From the NCBI GenBank assembly GCA_949935685.1, contig CATLGN010000042.1, forward strand, positions 1 to 9,479: a stretch of DNA of 9,479 bases. The letters run 5' to 3'. The position numbers and the translations under genes are program-made. Positions 1 to 7,594 of this stretch are shown piece after piece (positions within the stretch are counted from its first letter, which is position 1; each line of letters opens with the position of its first letter). The DNA comes from an uncultured Lachnospiraceae bacterium (GTDB taxonomy: Bacteria; Bacillota; Clostridia; Lachnospirales; Lachnospiraceae). The notes under the pieces are model-generated. The model had not been told where the DNA came from and searched no databases. It was given only the letters and a program-made list of their open reading frames with translations.

Positions 1-1
1 A

Positions 2-883
2 TTGATTTCCGTGCTCTCCGTATGGCAGGTGTTTCGCATCCGTCCGCTGTTTCGCAGACTGCCGCAGCGGATGGCCGCAGCGGAATATGTGAGGACGGCG
101 GCCAGCTATCTGCTGCTGTTCGGGGCGTCTACTTTTATGATGAATCTGGATACGCTGATTTTGAAACGGGTGTCGGGAGATAATGAGGTCGTGGGATACT
201 ATACGGGGGTTGCCAATTTTGCAAAGATTCCCTATTATCTGCTGACGGCGTTTTATACGGTTGTGCTGCCGATTATTACAGGGTATTATATGCAGAATAA
301 AATGCAGGAGGCGCGGGAAAAGATCGGAGATGTGCTAAAACTGATTCTGGGCTTTATTCTGCCGGTCGTCACCGTTGTGTCCGCGTCTTCCGGGCATATA
401 CTGGGGCTTTTTTATAAGCCCGGCTACAGACGCGGGGAAAATGCGCTGGCGATTCTCGTATTTGGCATCGCATTTTTGAGTATGACACTTGTATTTTCGA
501 TGATTCTTTCGGCGGCTGACCGGAAAAAGATGATCGCATGTATATCCGCGGGTATGCTGGCGGCACAGGCGGCGCTCTGTGTGGTGCTGACAAAGCTGTA
601 TTCCCTGACGGGGACGGCAGCGGCCACCCTGCTCGCGGCGGCCGCGGGTATGGTCTTTTCGGCGGCCGCGGTGCGGAATATTTTCGGCGCCGTCTGGAAT
701 CGGGAACATTCTCTGCTGCTCGGCGTCAATCTCATCGTCTATGTGTGGATGTTTGGCTTTTTCCGCCGCGTGGAGTTCCACAATTTCTTTCTGCTGGCCG
801 CAGTGTGTGCTGTCTGTTATCTGGCGCTGGCCGGCTTCGCTGCCCTTCGGCTCGGAATCATGAAGCGTCCGGCGAACCGCTGA
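2..883 (+). CDS. Wzx-like polysaccharide flippase, C-terminal part (5' end outside window)
   Basis: This is the last 293 codons of an integral membrane protein of the MATE/MOP flippase superfamily (polysaccharide biosynthesis protein, Wzx/RfbX type), which moves lipid-linked sugar units across the cytoplasmic membrane. The frame is open at the left edge, so the true start and the first helices are missing; the TTG at position 2 should not be taken as the start. Visible signs are repeated hydrophobic helices with short loops, a segment reading TLILKRVSGDNEVVGYYTG (a loop commonly seen in this family just after a helix with an Asn-Leu-Asp), and the family-like C-terminal region around GHILGLFYKPGY and ADRKKM. 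It ends with TGA, and its last 26 bases overlap the 3' end of the opposite-strand gene. The neighbouring glucosyltransferase fits a surface-glycan locus. Its substrate cannot be told from the sequence. Confidence 0.8.
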   Translation: MISVLSVWQVFRIRPLFRRLPQRMAAAEYVRTAASYLLLFGASTFMMNLDTLILKRVSGDNEVVGYYTGVANFAKIPYYLLTAFYTVVLPIITGYYMQNKMQEAREKIGDVLKLILGFILPVVTVVSASSGHILGLFYKPGYRRGENALAILVFGIAFLSMTLVFSMILSAADRKKMIACISAGMLAAQAALCVVLTKLYSLTGTAAATLLAAAAGMVFSAAAVRNIFGAVWNREHSLLLGVNLIVYVWMFGFFRRVEFHNFFLLAAVCAVCYLALAGFAALRLGIMKRPANR

Positions 884-2213
884 TAAATTTGGCGATGCGT
901 CCGGCGACAGCTTCCCGGCCTTTGGCATTCAGATGTTCCTTGTCTTCTTCCAGATAGTCTTCGTAATTGTCCTCGTGTATGGTGCCGAAGTAGTTGTCGA
1001 TAAAAGCCACATTTTCCGATACGGCGATATTCTTATAGGCCACCATGTAATCGGCGAGCGTGCCCTGTCCGAGATTGAGCGTACTGCCGGGCTGCCGTTC
1101 TCCGTTTTCGTCTTCAATATAAGAGAAATACGGCGACGATACGATAATCTGTATATGCGGATACGTGTTTTTCAGAAGCCGGATGGATTGCAGCAGACAG
1201 CCACAACAGGAGGCGGGCAGCGTATCGTCATAGGGGCCTGTGAGCAGACGCTTTGCCTCATAATCGTGGTAATCATACATAATCGTAATCACATCAACAG
1301 CGTTCATATCGAGATTTTTCAGCATTTCCACAACTTCCGTCACGTTTTCATCCCGGTCCCATGAGCGGGCGTTGTCTTCCAGTAACGTGAAATCCTGCAT
1401 TGTGATACAGGAAACAATCCAGTACAGGCTGAATACGTCCGTCTGGTACGATTCGTCGTAGACGGCGTTTTTCACGGACAGATAGGTGCGGTTCAGACTG
1501 GCATTGTAAACTTTCCCGCCGGTCAGTTCCTCCAGCCGGGTATCAATGCCGTCGGTTTCCCCTCTGGCAGACGCCAGAGCGCCGTTACCGAGCAGGAGGA
1601 TTGAGGTAACGCCGTCATCGACCTGTTTCTCCCGCATTTCGGATGTCACGGCGACGGGAAAATCTTCTGTTTCGGTGTCAAATCCTGTGTCGGTTGCATT
1701 GGGGTCGTAATCGGATTCCGTTCCCCGGTTCCAGCGGACCAGTTTGAAAATACCGACGGCCAGGATGAGTACAATCAAAACAACCAGCGCGATATGGATA
1801 TGTGAGGCGCGGATATTTCGCAGCGTGTCTGACGAGCGGGAGAAAAAGTCTCCGGTCTGTGGGCGGCGCGCGCCGCTTTTTTTACGCGGCGCCTGTCTGC
1901 GCCTGCCTGAATGTGGAGCGCCTGTTCTGGAGACTGACGGTTTCCGTGGACGGGAAGCGGAGGGGCCCTGCGGGGCGGACGTCCGCTTCCCGGATTTTGT
2001 TTTGCCGGTTTTTCCGGTGGCGGCGGACTTTCGCGCCGCCGATTTTTGCGTTGGCGCTGTCCGTTCGGGTGTACCTGCCCTCTCCGCGGCCGTTCGCTTT
2101 TGCCTTGCATGGGGGTTTGACATATCTGGACGGGGAGGAGATTTTCGCGGCCGGGGTTTGTTTGTCCTATTTTCAGAGGATGGGGATTCGATATTGGGAT
2201 TGTCTTCTCTCAT
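858..2213 (-). CDS. Membrane-anchored SGNH/GDSL-hydrolase-like protein with altered nucleophile motif
   Basis: The 451-residue protein has three parts. Residues 1-135 are a very basic, Pro/Ser/Arg/Lys/Ala-rich, presumably disordered cytoplasmic tail. Residues about 140-157 form one transmembrane helix. Residues about 195-447 form an exported domain resembling SGNH hydrolases. The fold is suggested by a beta-strand plus turn at ILLLGNGALA (block I position), KVYNASLN (block II), DVITIMYDYHDY (block III), and a C-terminal DxxH motif, D424-K-E-H427, followed by LNAKG. Block I reads G209-N-G211 where active enzymes have G-D-S, so the nucleophile is not in its usual place. SGNH proteins in glycan loci are often O-acetyl transferases or esterases; a binding or non-catalytic role is equally possible here. 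ATG at 2213 has an AGGAG site just upstream. It lies 17 nt after the glucosyltransferase gene, so the two are probably cotranscribed. Confidence 0.75.
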   Translation of the reverse strand: MREDNPNIESPSSENRTNKPRPRKSPPRPDMSNPHARQKRTAAERAGTPERTAPTQKSAARKSAATGKTGKTKSGKRTSAPQGPSASRPRKPSVSRTGAPHSGRRRQAPRKKSGARRPQTGDFFSRSSDTLRNIRASHIHIALVVLIVLILAVGIFKLVRWNRGTESDYDPNATDTGFDTETEDFPVAVTSEMREKQVDDGVTSILLLGNGALASARGETDGIDTRLEELTGGKVYNASLNRTYLSVKNAVYDESYQTDVFSLYWIVSCITMQDFTLLEDNARSWDRDENVTEVVEMLKNLDMNAVDVITIMYDYHDYEAKRLLTGPYDDTLPASCCGCLLQSIRLLKNTYPHIQIIVSSPYFSYIEDENGERQPGSTLNLGQGTLADYMVAYKNIAVSENVAFIDNYFGTIHEDNYEDYLEEDKEHLNAKGREAVAGRIAKFISGSPDAS

Positions 2214-2230
2214 ATAAGCTCCTGTTCTTT

Positions 2231-3796
2231 TTAATCGTCGTTTAATTTGATCACGGTGACATCGTTGATCACACGGATGCAGCCGTCATGGGGAAAGCGC
2301 GGCATTTCCTGAAATTCCGGCGTGGACTTCAGCGCTTCTTCTTCCTCCGGCGATACGACGGTAATATCTTCGCCCAGACAGTTTTGGAAGAACGGCAGAT
2401 ATGCACGGCTGGAACCGCCGAATACCCGCGCGCCTTTCATGCCGGTCATAGGCTCCAGCAGATCGGTTACGGCCTCCATTTTATAAGTTTTGCTGTAGTT
2501 GCCGACAAAGGCAATGGGTCTGTCTTTGTCATAGTCTTCGGATTGTTCCAGCCTGTCCATGATTTTGATACATAAGGCGTATGTTTTTTCATAACGGAAG
2601 TTCATGTTAAAGTATGCGATATTGGAGAGCAGAATATAATTCCATACCGCCAGGAAAACGGCGCCGAAGGATACCCATTCGAGCAGCCGGGCTCTGTTGA
2701 CGCCGCACAGCGGCGCCGCTTTTTCGTAAAAGAGAATGACGGCCGCAAAGAGAAGGCACCATGCATGGCGCATCAGCATATGGACGTTGACGCCGGAGGA
2801 AATCAGATAGAACACTTCCAGCGAGAGCGGAACGCAGAGCGCGCAGAACACGAGAAACGCATTCCGCAGCAGGCTCTTGTACACGGCGTGTTTCCAATAG
2901 AGCACTGCCGTGAACAGGAGCAGCGCGGTCAGGGAGACAGCCAGCGCCGCACGCATCCAGGGGTTGAACGCGAGTACCTGAGACGGTCCGAGAGAAGTGC
3001 GGAAGTCCTGAAAAATGAGCAGCAGCCGGTTTTTGATCTCGGCCAGACCGGGTACGGAACTATTGTCAATGCCCTGATAAGAGCTCAATTCCATATGTTT
3101 TGCCGCCAGCGTGGCGGTCATGCCGATATAGTAAGCGCCCATGCCGACGCCCAGCATCAGCACATAGCGGATTGCCATGGTCAGAATGGTCTGATCCGGA
3201 TATTGCTGCGGCTGCAAAAGCATGAGGACAAAAAAAAGCAGCATCAGGATCAGCGTAAAGGCGAGATATGCCTGATAAATTCCCACGCTACAGCACAGAC
3301 AGGCCGCGCCGGCCAGCCAGCCCCACCGGGCGTCCGTGCGGGTGACAAAATATGCCGCCAGTGTGCCGAGCAGACAGCTCAGCAGAAACGGGTCCGCGGC
3401 AAACATATAGGAATAGATGGCGGCAACCGACGGAAAGGTAATCAGCATACCGGAAATCAGGATTACGCCGAGCGTATTGCGCAGATCGAATATGCGTACG
3501 AGCACCATAGCGGCAAGTCCCGCATAGACCAGCGCAAGAATACCATTGACTGCCGGCAGACTGAAATAAGACGAGATCCCCGCCGCGTAAGTCTGCAGCC
3601 AGCGCCCCAGTTCGGGTTTGTCGAAGGTGACATACAAATACCGGATGTCGTCGTTATTGTACATGGAATTGGTAAAAATAAATATATGACAGAAAAAGCC
3701 GATGAAAAACGTGCTGAGAAAGGCTGTTCTCTGTTGCCGGGTCAGACGGCTGCACAGACTGTGCAGACAGTCCGACGGACTTTTGACGGAAAACAT
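2231..3796 (-). CDS. GtrII-like integral membrane glucosyltransferase-domain protein
   Basis: The 521-residue protein has about ten or more hydrophobic helices and a soluble C-terminal tail from about residue 420. It resembles the 'glucosyltransferase domain-containing' (GtrII, Glucos_trans_II) family, which uses lipid-linked glucose to decorate surface polysaccharides from the outer face of the membrane. Supporting features in the first 140 residues are the acidic pair D49-D50 in the first extracellular loop (MYNNDDIRYL), GRW at 64-66, and ADPF at 134-137 inside a helix-rich stretch. The GtrA flippase and GtrB lipid-glucose synthase that often accompany this family are not in the window. The start at 3796 is supported by AGGAGG eight bases upstream and by a near-consensus promoter. 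It is the first gene of a two-gene operon with the SGNH-like gene. The sugar and acceptor are unknown. Confidence 0.78.
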   Translation of the reverse strand: MFSVKSPSDCLHSLCSRLTRQQRTAFLSTFFIGFFCHIFIFTNSMYNNDDIRYLYVTFDKPELGRWLQTYAAGISSYFSLPAVNGILALVYAGLAAMVLVRIFDLRNTLGVILISGMLITFPSVAAIYSYMFAADPFLLSCLLGTLAAYFVTRTDARWGWLAGAACLCCSVGIYQAYLAFTLILMLLFFVLMLLQPQQYPDQTILTMAIRYVLMLGVGMGAYYIGMTATLAAKHMELSSYQGIDNSSVPGLAEIKNRLLLIFQDFRTSLGPSQVLAFNPWMRAALAVSLTALLLFTAVLYWKHAVYKSLLRNAFLVFCALCVPLSLEVFYLISSGVNVHMLMRHAWCLLFAAVILFYEKAAPLCGVNRARLLEWVSFGAVFLAVWNYILLSNIAYFNMNFRYEKTYALCIKIMDRLEQSEDYDKDRPIAFVGNYSKTYKMEAVTDLLEPMTGMKGARVFGGSSRAYLPFFQNCLGEDITVVSPEEEEALKSTPEFQEMPRFPHDGCIRVINDVTVIKLNDD

Positions 3797-3831
3797 GCGG
3801 AAAACCTCCTGACTGCATTTTATATTGCCTT

Positions 3832-3860
3832 ATTATATTACATTTGCCATATATTATCAA
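3832..3860 (-). promoter_or_regulatory. Sigma-A-type promoter of the glucosyltransferase/SGNH operon
   Basis: On the minus strand, TTGATA (3855-3860) and TATAAT (3832-3837) are separated by exactly 17 bases. Transcription would start near 3825, about 29 nt before the ATG, with AGGAGG in between. The -35 box lies only about five bases outside the left end of the large palindrome, so the repeat borders this promoter. Confidence 0.7.
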
Positions 3861-3865
3861 ATATT

Positions 3866-4289
3866 TTGGCCGGCGCCGGCGAGGAAACGCATGAGTGAAC
3901 AAAACGGGAACATAACGTGTGTGGGCACAGAGACTGAAAAATTCTGGCAGGATTATGACTTTCCGGCAAGGGCATATCATTCCGGCCATACACCGGGCTG
4001 CGGGTATAAGCAGTTCTAAGCGCTGCGATAACGAATACGGGCAGGCATGTAACCGGCCTCTATGCGCCATCCAGGCGCAGGTCGGCCTTTTCCGGACATC
4101 CTTGCCCGGAAATTACAGGCTGCGACGCAGCGGCAAGAACTGCTAATACCCTCCGTAAGGCGCATGGCCGGAATGATATGCCCTTGCCGGAATGACATTG
4201 TATTGCAGAATTTTTCAGTCTCTGTCCCGCTCAGTTATGAAGTGTTCCCGTTTTGTTCATTCATGTATTTCCTCGCTGGTGCCTGTCAA
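3866..4289. repeat. Large imperfect palindrome (long inverted repeat), about 424 nt
   Basis: The outer arms are about 3866-3989 and 4164-4289. Each reverse-complements to the other with few mismatches and small indels; shared stretches include GAACAAAACGGGAACA, AGACTGAAAAATTCTG and a perfect run of 27 bases ending in TTCCGGCCAT. The pairing continues inward: AGCAGTTCT...CGCTGCG (about 4009-4027) matches CGCAGCGGCAAGAACTGCT, and CGGGCAGGCATGT (4038-4050) matches ACATCCTTGCCCG. The centre is a hairpin at 4063-4079. It sits between divergent operons. No transposase is present. The left arm opens with a 42-codon frame (3891-4019, GAGGAAA before its ATG); the right arm has the same opening codons on the minus strand but a stop after nine codons, so I do not call a gene there. 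A second frame, 3955-4146, is discussed under findings. It is a MITE-like or structured-RNA element of a family I cannot name. Confidence 0.8.
4053..4085. other. Apical hairpin of the palindrome
   Basis: TGCGCC (4063-4068) and GGCGCA (4074-4079) pair around the five-base loop ATCCA. Below a four-base bulge (TCTA), CCGGCC (4053-4058) can pair with GGTCGG (4080-4085) with one G-T wobble. The same core stem with loop ATCCG occurs at 7703-7719 in the second repeat copy, so this tip is the best-conserved structural part. No T-tract follows immediately, so it does not look like an ordinary intrinsic terminator. Confidence 0.6.
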
Positions 4290-4497
4290 TTGATTCCCCT
4301 CCTTATATTTTTACACAAAACGGTCAAACTAACAGGCAGCAATGTGGACGGAAGAAATAAATTTCAGAAAATCCGGGTTTCGAGAGGCAAAAACAAAAAC
4401 TTTTGAAACTAAAATCTAAAATCTTTCTAAATATTGAATAAATTCTTTGTGTAGTGTAGGATTGACAAAAATAAAGAAAATATAAGGAGGGTGATTG
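4290..4497. other. AT-rich leader between the palindrome and nanE
   Basis: About 200 bases without a gene, strongly AT-rich in the second half. It should contain the nanE promoter and any operator for the RpiR-type regulator. I see a small inverted repeat TTTC-A-GAAA (about 4362-4370) and a GTTTC/GAAAC pair (4377-4381 and 4405-4409), either of which could be part of an operator, but neither is strong. No riboswitch or terminator hairpin is evident. Confidence 0.4.
4434..4462 (+). promoter_or_regulatory. Candidate promoter for the nanE operon
   Basis: TTGAAT (4434-4439) and TAGGAT (4457-4462) are spaced by 17 bases and lie just upstream of the AAGGAGG site. Each box matches consensus at four of six positions. 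An alternative with the same spacing is TTGAAA (4403-4408) with TCTAAA (4426-4431). A perfect TTGACA at 4462-4467 has no -10 box at the right distance. The choice among these is uncertain. Confidence 0.3.
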
Positions 4498-5175
4498 GTG
4501 ATTATGTTGGATAAATTGAAAGGAAAACTGATCGTTTCCTGTCAGGCGCTGCCGGATGAACCGCTGCATTCCAGCTTTATTATGTCGCGGATGGCGCTGG
4601 CGGCGCAGCAGGGCGGCGCGGCAGGTATCCGGGCACAGTCAAAGGAAGACATTCAGGCGATTCGGGAGACGGTGGATCTGCCGGTGATCGGCATTGTGAA
4701 ACGGAATTACGACGACAGCGATATTTATATCACGCCGACCCGGAAGGAAGTGCAGGAGCTTTTGGAGTGCGGTTGTGAGATTATCGCGCTGGATGCGACG
4801 CTGCGGAAACGGCCGAATGACGAGAGGCTGGAAGATCTTGTGGAAATGGTTCATGCGGGCAAATCTCTGGCGATGGCGGACTGTTCCACATTTGAAGAAT
4901 GCAGGCATGCCGTGGAGATCGGTTTTGATCTGGTGGGGACGACGCTGTGCGGTTATACACCGTATTCCGAAAAGCTGGACGGTCCGAACTTTGACCTGCT
5001 GAAAAAATGTGTGCAGGAGTTGGATGTCCCGATTATCGCGGAGGGAAAGATTAACACGCCCGAGGAACTGAAACAGGTCATGGAGGAGTGCGGCGTATAC
5101 AGTGCGGTTGTGGGCGGTGCGATCACAAGACCGAAACAGATTACGGAACGTTTTGTCAAAGCAATTAATAAGTAA
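4498..5175 (+). CDS. nanE: N-acetylmannosamine-6-phosphate 2-epimerase
   Basis: Cytoplasmic TIM-barrel enzyme that converts ManNAc-6-P to GlcNAc-6-P in sialic acid and ManNAc catabolism. The whole family pattern is present: the N-terminal [53 protein letters not shown] and IIAEGKI, ending with VVGGAITRP. Counting from the ATG at 4504, the lysine of GIVKR is K66 and the glutamate of AEGK is E180, the positions of the catalytic Lys and Glu described for the Clostridium perfringens enzyme, so it should be active. The start is uncertain: GTG at 4498 has ideal spacing (7 nt) from AAGGAGG, whereas ATG at 4504 gives the family-like N-terminus but 13 nt spacing. It is the first gene of the operon, followed by the PTS gene after 15 nt. 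No sialate lyase (NanA) or ManNAc kinase is nearby; the PTS would supply the 6-phosphate directly. Confidence 0.95.
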   Translation: MIMLDKLKGKLIVSCQALPDEPLHSSFIMSRMALAAQQGGAAGIRAQSKEDIQAIRETVDLPVIGIVKRNYDDSDIYITPTRKEVQELLECGCEIIALDATLRKRPNDERLEDLVEMVHAGKSLAMADCSTFEECRHAVEIGFDLVGTTLCGYTPYSEKLDGPNFDLLKKCVQELDVPIIAEGKINTPEELKQVMEECGVYSAVVGGAITRPKQITERFVKAINK

Positions 5176-5190
5176 AGGAGGAAACAGATT

Positions 5191-6693
5191 ATGTTTAAAA
5201 CACTGCAGAAAATCGGAAAATCTTTTATGCTGCCGATTGCCATTCTGCCGGCAGCCGGCTTGCTGCTCGGGATCGGGAGCGCATTGAGCAGCGAAGCGAC
5301 GCTTCTCAGTTATCCGATGTTGAACATACCGTTTTTACAGGCAATCTTTAAAATTATGGCGGCGGCCGGCAATACGGTCTTCTCCAATCTGTCGCTGCTG
5401 CTCTGTATCGGCCTCTGTATCGGGCTGGCGCAGAAAGACAAAGGCGTGGCTGCCCTGTCGGGTGTTGTCGGTCTGTTGATTATGAACGGGACGATCGGCG
5501 TGATGCTGTCCATATTTAATCCCGAAGGTTCCGGGATTGACACAGGTGTTGTCGGCGCGTTGGTTATGGGTGCGGTTGTCGTAAAACTTCACAATAAATA
5601 CCGGAGCGTTCAGCTTCCGCAGGTGCTCGGCTTCTTCGGCGGTTCCCGCTTTGTTCCGATTATCACTTCGGTGGCGGCTATTTTGGTGGGCGCAGCGTTT
5701 TATCTTGTGTGGCCGCCGCTGCAGAATCTGCTTGTAATGGCAGGAAACGGGATTGCCTCCATGGGCGTTATCGGCACTTTCTTATATGGTTTCCTGATGC
5801 GTCTGTGCGGTGCGGTCGGGTTGCACCATATGATTTATCCGATGTTCTGGTACACGGAACTGGGCGGCGTGGAAGTCGTTGCCGGTGAAACCATTGCCGG
5901 GGCGCAGAAAATTTTCTTTGCGCAGCTTGCGGATCCGAACCATGCCGGACTGTTTACGGAGGGGACACGGTTCTTTGCCGGCCGTTTCAGCACAATGATG
6001 TTTGGCCTTCCGGGCGCATCCCTGGCGATGTATCATTGTGTCAAGAAGGAAAAACGCAAAAAATATATGGGTATCTTTCTGAGCGTTGCGCTTACTTCGA
6101 TTATCACCGGTATTACAGAGCCGCTGGAATACATGTTTTTGTTTGTTTCGCCTATATTATATGTAATCCATTCTTTCTTTGACGGATTATCGTTCCTCGT
6201 GGCGGATCTTTTGAGTATTCGAATCGGCAATACGTTTTCGGGCGGATTGATTGACTTCTTCTTATTTGGTATTTTGCAGGGAAATGCAAAAACGCACTGG
6301 CTGATTCAGATTCCGTTTGGATTGTGCTGGACGGCGCTGTATTATGTGACGTTTAAATTTGCCATTACAAAATTCAATATTATGACGCCCGGGCGGGACG
6401 ATACGGAAAGTATGGACGAGGCGCCGAAGGTTGCCGATAAGTCTTCGATCGCGGAGGAAGCGAAGCGCATTCTGATCGCACTTGGCGACACCGCTAATAT
6501 CGAGGATGTGGATGCCTGCATAACGAGGCTGCGTGTCAGCGTAAAAGATCCGGCTGCGGTTGATAAGGATCTGCTGAAGGAAATGGGAGCTGCCGCAGTA
6601 TTTGAGATAGACGGCGGAATCCAGGCCGTGTATGGTGCAAAAGCAATTCTTTATAAAAACGCGATCAATGATATTCTGGGTATCGACGATTAG
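5191..6693 (+). CDS. PTS EIIBC permease, glucose/N-acetylglucosamine family, probably for ManNAc or a related amino sugar
   Basis: A 500-residue membrane sugar transporter that phosphorylates its substrate during uptake. The N-terminal EIIC domain (about 1-395) begins in the typical way (FKTLQKIGKSFMLPIAILPAAGLLLGIG), has about ten helices, a GLHHMIYP-like loop, and the signature GITEPLE at 307-313 with the conserved glutamate. A linker leads to an EIIB domain (about 420-497) with the phospho-accepting cysteine C443 in DACITRLRV. There is no EIIA domain, so a EIIA-Glc-type protein encoded elsewhere must donate phosphate, as in several members of this family. Position between nanE and an RpiR-type regulator suggests ManNAc as the substrate (delivered as ManNAc-6-P), with GlcNAc or MurNAc as alternatives; specificity cannot be read from sequence alone. 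The ATG is preceded by AAAGGAGG at nine bases. Confidence 0.9.
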   Translation: MFKTLQKIGKSFMLPIAILPAAGLLLGIGSALSSEATLLSYPMLNIPFLQAIFKIMAAAGNTVFSNLSLLLCIGLCIGLAQKDKGVAALSGVVGLLIMNGTIGVMLSIFNPEGSGIDTGVVGALVMGAVVVKLHNKYRSVQLPQVLGFFGGSRFVPIITSVAAILVGAAFYLVWPPLQNLLVMAGNGIASMGVIGTFLYGFLMRLCGAVGLHHMIYPMFWYTELGGVEVVAGETIAGAQKIFFAQLADPNHAGLFTEGTRFFAGRFSTMMFGLPGASLAMYHCVKKEKRKKYMGIFLSVALTSIITGITEPLEYMFLFVSPILYVIHSFFDGLSFLVADLLSIRIGNTFSGGLIDFFLFGILQGNAKTHWLIQIPFGLCWTALYYVTFKFAITKFNIMTPGRDDTESMDEAPKVADKSSIAEEAKRILIALGDTANIEDVDACITRLRVSVKDPAAVDKDLLKEMGAAAVFEIDGGIQAVYGAKAILYKNAINDILGIDD

Positions 6694-6731
6694 ATCGCCG
6701 TATCGTTACGGAGTATGGAGTAAAGAGTGTT

Positions 6732-7535
6732 ATGATGTATACGGAAGATATTATTCCTGCGATCATTGATCGTTATGAGTATTTTACAAAGGGAGAGCAG
6801 GTCATCGCGGATTTCTTTGTCAGCAATAAAGAAAAGCAGGATTTTTCCATCCGTGCGATGAAAGAGAAGCTGTATGTTTCAGAGGCTTCTCTTTCCCGCT
6901 TTGCCAAAAAACTGGGATTTCGGGGATACCGTGAATTTATTTACCAGTATCAGCGGGCATTTGTGAATATGACCGACGGAATTCCCATATCCTTTCAGAC
7001 GGTGCTCAATCGGTATAATGATCTGCTGCGCCGGTCGTTCAGCATTGTGAATGAAGAACAGATCAAGCGTATCTGCCGCATGATCGGAGAGTCGAAACGC
7101 GTTCTCGTGGTGGGGATCGGAAGCTCGGGATTGGCTGCGGAGGAGATGAAGCGGCGGTTTGTCCGTCTGGGTGTTCTCATGGAATCCTGTGATCAGCGTG
7201 ATATGATTAAAATGGCTGCTATTTTTCAGAATATCGATCATATGGTGATTGGCATTTCGCTGAGCGGACTGAAGGAGGAAGTGCTTTTTGCACTGGAACA
7301 GTCCCATCAGCGGGGCGCCAAAACGGTTTTTATTACCGGAAACCGTGCGAGACATGCATTTGTCGATGAACAGATCACGGTGGCGGCGCTGAAAAATCTG
7401 GACAATGGCAATCTGATTTCACCGCAGTTCCCGATTCTTGTCATAATTGATCTGTTGTACGGTTACTTTCTGGATTCCGATCAGAATAAGCGAGTGCTGC
7501 ATCAGGAGACCGTGGAGATACTGGAAAAGCGGTAA
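6732..7535 (+). CDS. MurR/RpiR-family transcriptional regulator
   Basis: A 267-residue protein with the usual two domains. The N-terminal helix-turn-helix (about residues 1-75) includes FSIRAMKEKLYVSEASLSRF and KKLGFRGYREF. The C-terminal SIS domain (about 115-245) opens with RVLVVGIGSSG (123-133) and carries the phosphosugar-contact pattern S176-L-S-G179. Proteins of this family bind sugar phosphates and usually repress neighbouring sugar-catabolism genes; the likely ligand here is ManNAc-6-P or GlcNAc-6-P. It is the third gene of the operon, 38 nt after the PTS gene, so it may control its own transcription. Two ATGs (6732 and 6735) are possible and the ribosome site is weak (GGAG about 11 nt away), consistent with low expression of a regulator. 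Confidence 0.9.
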   Translation: MMYTEDIIPAIIDRYEYFTKGEQVIADFFVSNKEKQDFSIRAMKEKLYVSEASLSRFAKKLGFRGYREFIYQYQRAFVNMTDGIPISFQTVLNRYNDLLRRSFSIVNEEQIKRICRMIGESKRVLVVGIGSSGLAAEEMKRRFVRLGVLMESCDQRDMIKMAAIFQNIDHMVIGISLSGLKEEVLFALEQSHQRGAKTVFITGNRARHAFVDEQITVAALKNLDNGNLISPQFPILVIIDLLYGYFLDSDQNKRVLHQETVEILEKR

Positions 7536-7594
7536 TGGGGTGCTGCCTGTCTACGCAGGATATGACAAACGCAGGAAAAAGTCCTGACAAGGTT

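Noticed and set aside
335..928. Long minus-strand open frame opposite the flippase gene
   Set aside because: It is a shadow of the flippase frame, rich in Arg/His/Gln, with no ribosome site and no family resemblance.
1744..2245. Plus-strand open frames opposite the basic tail of the SGNH-like gene
   Set aside because: They arise from the GC-rich, Pro/Arg-coding stretch on the other strand and have no start signals.
2765..3898. 377-codon plus-strand open frame opposite the glucosyltransferase gene
   Set aside because: The composition (very high Gln, Arg, His) is that of an antisense shadow; the opposite strand has a promoter, ribosome site and membrane-protein pattern.
3866..4289. CRISPR array or group II intron as explanation of the repeat
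   Set aside because: There are no regularly spaced short direct repeats, and no reverse transcriptase or intron domain pattern; the structure is one inverted repeat.
4462..4486. TTGACA with TATAAG as a nanE promoter
   Set aside because: The spacer is only 13 bases, too short for a sigma-A promoter, and the second box runs into the ribosome binding site.
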